Origin: Primula veris
Lineage: Eukaryota; Streptophyta; Magnoliopsida; Ericales; Primulaceae
Length of the DNA: 64,000 nucleotides
Assembly (NCBI GenBank): GCA_963682055.1
Contig: OY821741.1
Span: 11,939,697-12,003,696, forward strand
Direction: 5' to 3'
Shown: piece after piece, positions 60,135-64,000 of the stretch
Numbering within the stretch: position 1 is the stretch's first letter
Layout of the letters: every line of letters starts with the position of its first letter
Program-made: the position numbers and the translations under genes
The notes under the pieces: generated by a model
Seen by the model: only the letters and a program-made list of their open reading frames with translations
Databases searched by the model: none
What the model was told of the DNA's origin: nothing

Positions 60135-61633
60135 CATTGCCAAACATAAAGAACATACGGTGATGTTTTTTTTATCATCATCAACTGAGCCAAAATAAAA
60201 GTCTTTTAAGTCTTTGAAATAGTGTTCATAAGAGATCGCAACAATCGTTGAATATATTAGAATCTTCACTTCATTTAAAGAATAGATCTTTATGTGGATT
60301 TCTGAAAGTTTAATAGCCCGATAAACTGTCTGGCTAGTGGCTACTTTGTGAGAAAGAAAACTTTTGTAAATGTTAAGGCTTCTCTTTGGCCTCCAAACTT
60401 ATGGTTGTATATTATTGCGTTAATTTTTTTATAAAAGTTTTATCTTTTGAAACGAACATTTGACGAGTACAATTGAGTCTGCTCACGAACTTTTCGTATA
60501 ATAGATTATTATATTAATTTTTAATGTTAGAAGACGATATAATTATTTAAAATACTTACACTATTTTAAAATCGATTTTGCTAACGAGTGTCTCGTAAGG
60601 TATCATTTAACCGTTAAATACATTTCTATAATCAAGTTGCGTTTAATATGAATATTCGTTGCATTTATACCATAACATTATAACATTATCATTTTTATGT
60701 ATTTGATTTACTTAAATAAGGAAATACTATTAATGTATTACTATAATACAGGAAAAAAATTAAAGAAATTCCATATATTACTAACCAATGCATGGGAGGC
60801 ACTTATTAGCTTTTCCGTTATAAAATAGTAAGTCATTTACATCTAAATAATGTTAACCAAACCATTTGGTTTGCATAATCTTACTTGTTTAACTTGATGG
60901 GAAAATAATTTTAGTTGTTTTTAAATATTTTTTTATTATATAAATAATTTCTTAAATCTTATAATCAACTTTTAATGAACCTAACGGACACGCGTTCATG
61001 ATTGACTCATTTAGTCATTTACCAAACAATCTTTATATATATGTGAGAAATATTTTCCGGCTCGTGAATATATAATTCTATTGAGGCTAGTTCACTTCTT
61101 ATAAGGATAGATTTTTTTTAGATAACTTTAAAAGAATAGAATTATTCATGAGCCGGAAAATACTTTTCGCTAACAGTTCGATTGGTTGCTAACTTTTCGC
61201 TAATAGTTCGATTGGCTAGCAACCGCATCTCGTATATTACAACTATACTTTATTTATACATGTCTTCAAAAAAAAATACTTCATTTATACATTGTAGAGA
61301 TCAAAACAAAATTAAAAATACTCGTTAATTATTAAAATAAGTTTGTTACATAATATTACAATCATGACTACCATGTAAAATTATTGATATGTCTTGTGTA
61401 GTCTAAAGTAGTTCTGAAAGGAAAAATAAAATATATTGTAGATGAGAAATGAGGTTATACATAAGTTTGAAAGTTCGATTTAATTTGGGGAACAAAAATT
61501 CACAATATCATAATTTTTTATTATCAAATAAATTATGTTGCAATCTACATGCAAATCAGTTAGGAAGGTTAACGTAAATGACAAAAGTGAGAGTTAATAC
61601 TTTGTAACTAACATTGCCAAACATAAAGAACAT
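60135..61633 (+). repeat. Macrosatellite unit after J copy C
   Basis: One unit, closely matching 44590-46090, including the local 35-bp duplication at about 61160-61220. It stops at aaagaacat, where a retroelement begins. Confidence 0.88.
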
Positions 61634-62231
61634 TGCCAAACGGAATGGGATTAAAGACCATTAAATTGGTGGCCCCCACATAGGCAACCCAACCTAAACG
61701 GAATATTTCCTGATAGGTTCAAAGGGAAACTGAACTGTGGGGGCAACCGAACAAAGCACTCGAGAACATGGAGTTCCCAGCCCATTTCCGCGATGACAGA
61801 GTGATAAACCTGTACCATTGTAAGGGTGAGCTTGAGGCTCTTAATGATCCAAGTAACTCGACGGCCGAGTAAAGTGAGTCAGGACACTTTCGACTTGGAA
61901 CACCTATAACGAGTGTGTAAGGCCGGTACCATGTGATGAGCTTGGGCTAATTCACTAGAGCACTCTGTTGAAGTTGCCAAGGCAGTCCAGGCCAAATATG
62001 GACAACAACTAAAGGACCTAGTACGTGGGTAGAGAGGGCACTGTGTGGGTGCCATTCTAGGATACACAAAGCTTGATGGTTCAAAGCTTTACAGCTACCT
62101 AATAGCAGTATTCTGTGTGGTACTCCGCTACGGCAGGTTCAAGGCGCGCGCTACCTGACCTTAGGCAGTGAACTTTTGCGGTTCTCTTGATTTGCATTTA
62201 GGACATGGGCTTTCGAGCCAATTGCATTCAT
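61634..62231 (+). other. Internal 3' region of the last LTR element
   Basis: Non-coding or too degraded to identify; all frames are interrupted. Base composition differs clearly from the AT-rich array to its left. Confidence 0.55.
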
Positions 62232-62240
62232 GTGGGGGAT
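62232..62240 (+). other. Polypurine tract of the last LTR element
   Basis: gtgggggat immediately before TGTTAGAAAA, the standard arrangement at the start of a 3' LTR. Confidence 0.75.
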
Positions 62241-62554
62241 TGTTAGAAAAATTGTAGGAAAACATGTTTTTAAACATGGTTGTTCCAAGTGGTCAGGGAC
62301 CATCTTTGAGTCAATTTTTGATGCGACTACTCAGTTTTTCTGAGGCCATACTCAAAGCGTTTGAGTAGATCGTACGACGAGCTTCGCAACGGTATATCGC
62401 ATGACCTATTCGGAGGAAGGGTGTGAATGATAATTGGACTCGAAGGTTGGTACTCGAAAGAGGAAATAAAGTCCATGCTGAAAAATGAGAAAAGAAATGC
62501 GATTTAACCCATGAGGGTTATCCCACATTGGAAAATCATGAGTGATTTTTACAA

Positions 62555-62562
62555 TATATATA
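62555..62562 (+). promoter_or_regulatory. Possible TATA box in the last LTR
   Basis: tatatata about 315 bp into the LTR, a plausible core promoter. Confidence 0.45.
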
Positions 62563-62689
62563 CTAAGGTATCCCATGTGGATATTAAGTAGTGTGTCCAC
62601 ATACACATGTGTATATTGTGTACCACACATGGGCTTGCTCGTCGTGCGGGCTTGCTCGTCGGGTTTTCAGCTCGTGGGGAAAAAGTGCG

Positions 62690-62806
62690 CCTGTTCCAGT
62701 TCGGGAAAAGTGTTCCTGTTCGGGAAAAGAGTGTCTGTTCGGGAAAAGCGTGCCTGTTCGGGAAAAGCGTGCCTGTTCGGGAAAAATGCGCCTGTTCGGG
62801 AAAAGC
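62690..62806 (+). repeat. ~20-bp minisatellite in the last LTR
   Basis: Six units of the form cctgttcgggaaaagcgtg with small changes. Several frames on both strands stay open through it; I do not call genes there. Confidence 0.92.
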
Positions 62807-63199
62807 TTCCAGCAAAGCTGTAACTGTTGCAATAAATATGAATTCATTGCAAAGTTAATACTGCAGTTTTGAATTTCGAAAACTGACAGTAGTAAAGTGA
62901 CTTTAATGGCTGAGATACTCAGCAAGCCTATTAATAGGCAGACCCCTCACATGTCATAACATTCACATACATTCTGAAATCAAACACCAGTAGCATATAT
63001 CATCTCTCCAAAAATTAGCATTACATTTTAGAACCAGAGAGAACCACCCACCAACAGCTCGACGTTGACTCGTCGCCAGTTTCCGGCGAGTCATCCGAGA
63101 CGTTGTACCTTGGGATCGAAGCGCCAACGCAACCAGAAACATCAAGGTGGTTGGGCGAATATCGGTTAAGGGCATACTGTTAACAGTAGCCACGTCTAA

Positions 63200-63480
63200 G
63201 TTTATTTACATTCTGTCCATTTATTTTCCGCACTTAAATTCAGTTTTTTACATTCTGTTTTTTCCAATTCAGTATTTTAATTTCAGTATTTTAATTTGCT
63301 GTACTTAGCTGTAGCTTTTCTATTCTGTTGTACCTTTCTGTAATTAGTTTAAAGTTCTGTTTTTTGCTGTAATTACTATTCTGTAATTTAATTCAGTAAT
63401 TAGTATATTTTCAATTCAGTCCTGTAATTTCAATTTCAATCAGAACAGTCCGGCTGTTAAGTTTATACTTTCCAGTCCGG
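63200..63480 (+). repeat. T-rich stretch with many ctgt and attcagt motifs
   Basis: Irregularly spaced short motifs (ttctgtt, attcagta, ctgtaatt) recur through about 280 bp. It is low-complexity sequence, probably within the LTR or just after it. Confidence 0.55.
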
Positions 63481-63846
63481 CAGTTTCTATTTATTGCAAT
63501 TCAGTACATCAGATTATTAATTAATAATAATCTGATAACGTTTGTTTTATTTACTATTCAGTACCTACATGTTGTAATCGTTAATTTCTATTCCGATTCG
63601 AAATTAATAAAGATTACACTGGTTTTTTGTTTATTCTTGTTTAGTCCTTTAATTATTGTTAATTGTTATTTCGTACACGGAAACCAACAATCTTAACCGA
63701 TATCCTGTTGTTTCTTTCGTGTATTAATACAATTATTATTTTAAATAGGAATGATGCTTTTTTGTTTTCAATTCTAAATTATATTAGAAATTGAATTACA
63801 AAGAAAAATTCCAAACAGTTTTAATTTTGTTTTTTGAATCTTGTTG

Positions 63847-63921
63847 ATACCAACCGTATTGGTATTCAATAAGAATCATTCAATCCTTTTAATATCAACC
63901 GTATTGATATTTAAAAGGATT
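63847..63921. repeat. Two hairpins with the same loop
   Basis: ataccaa-ccgta-ttggtat at 63847-63865 and a longer one at 63882-63921 with arms aatccttttaatatcaa and ttgatatttaaaaggatt around ccgta. Confidence 0.75.
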
Positions 63922-64000
63922 AAAAGTTTAGTTTTATTATTTGTTTGTTAATTCTTTTACAAACCCAAATATCAGTTTTGGTGTTTGTTTATAGAATTTA

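Larger units (their letters stand above)
61634..64000 (+). mobile_element. LTR retrotransposon, 3' part
   Basis: The array breaks off near 61634 and about 600 bp of GC-richer sequence follow without a recognisable pol domain. At 62232-62240 is a polypurine tract, gtgggggat, and at 62241 an LTR begins TGTTAGAAAAATTG. I read this as the 3' end of an element in + orientation. The right end of the LTR is not identified and may be outside the window, so family and target duplication cannot be given. Confidence 0.7.

Noticed and set aside
62542..62925. Several overlapping frames on both strands
   Set aside because: All pass through the 20-bp minisatellite, which lacks stops in most frames.

Overview
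This is repeat-dominated nuclear DNA of a flowering plant, probably a eudicot; I cannot name the species. The evidence is AT-rich DNA with spliced genes, a plant L1-type LINE with an RVT_3-type RNase H, a CACTA (En/Spm) DNA transposon, Ty1/Copia and other LTR elements, a plant mobile domain (PMD) gene, and J-domain proteins of the plant type (J domain, then a Cys4 zinc ribbon). No bacterial operon, tRNA, rRNA or CRISPR array was seen. Almost everything is mobile or duplicated DNA; the only unique-looking host gene is one J-protein gene present in three copies.

Layout. 1-3056: 3' part of a LINE inserted into a CACTA copy. 3056-5478: 3' third of CACTA copy 1. 5479-6013: flank segment F. 6014-16615: tandem array of a ~1.45 kb macrosatellite (about six units), one unit split by a 1,881-bp solo LTR (10667-12547). 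16616-17710: flank. 17711-18860: eight ~137-bp satellite units. 18989-22672: J-protein copy A, truncated and fused to array sequence. About 22711-30601: CACTA copy 2 with a decayed TNP2-type transposase gene (23878-27367) and a second En/Spm gene (27840-30077). 30602-31328: F plus array remnant. 31334-38685: LTR retrotransposon with no gag or pol, carrying an antisense PMD gene. 38691-38972: array remnant. 38973-40110: satellite. 40250-44589: J copy B. 44590-48914: three array units. 48915-51195: flank and satellite. 51330-60134: J copy C, with a dead Ty1/Copia element (53439-57904) in its leader intron. 60135-61633: one array unit. 61634-64000: 3' part of another LTR retrotransposon.

How the parts relate. 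The ancestral block seems to be flank, satellite, J gene, macrosatellite array. It was duplicated so that copies A, B and C lie in one orientation, with C closest to B. The CACTA 3' segment plus F was duplicated separately and recently (about 1% difference by eye). Later insertions (LINE, solo LTR, PMD element, Copia) cut these blocks, and three of them keep perfect 5-bp target site duplications. Copy C is the only J gene with an intact J domain and zinc ribbon. Copy B has lost the HPD proline and copy A has lost its C terminus. Copies B and C share an in-frame TAG before a further 65 open codons, and all three lack the DUF3444 region usual in this family.

The most unusual structures are: the J-gene leader, built from about six decayed ~300-500 bp repeats, the last of which contains the start codon; the shared TAG and basic tail; the HPD-to-HLD change; and the antisense PMD gene inside an LTR element that lacks gag-pol.
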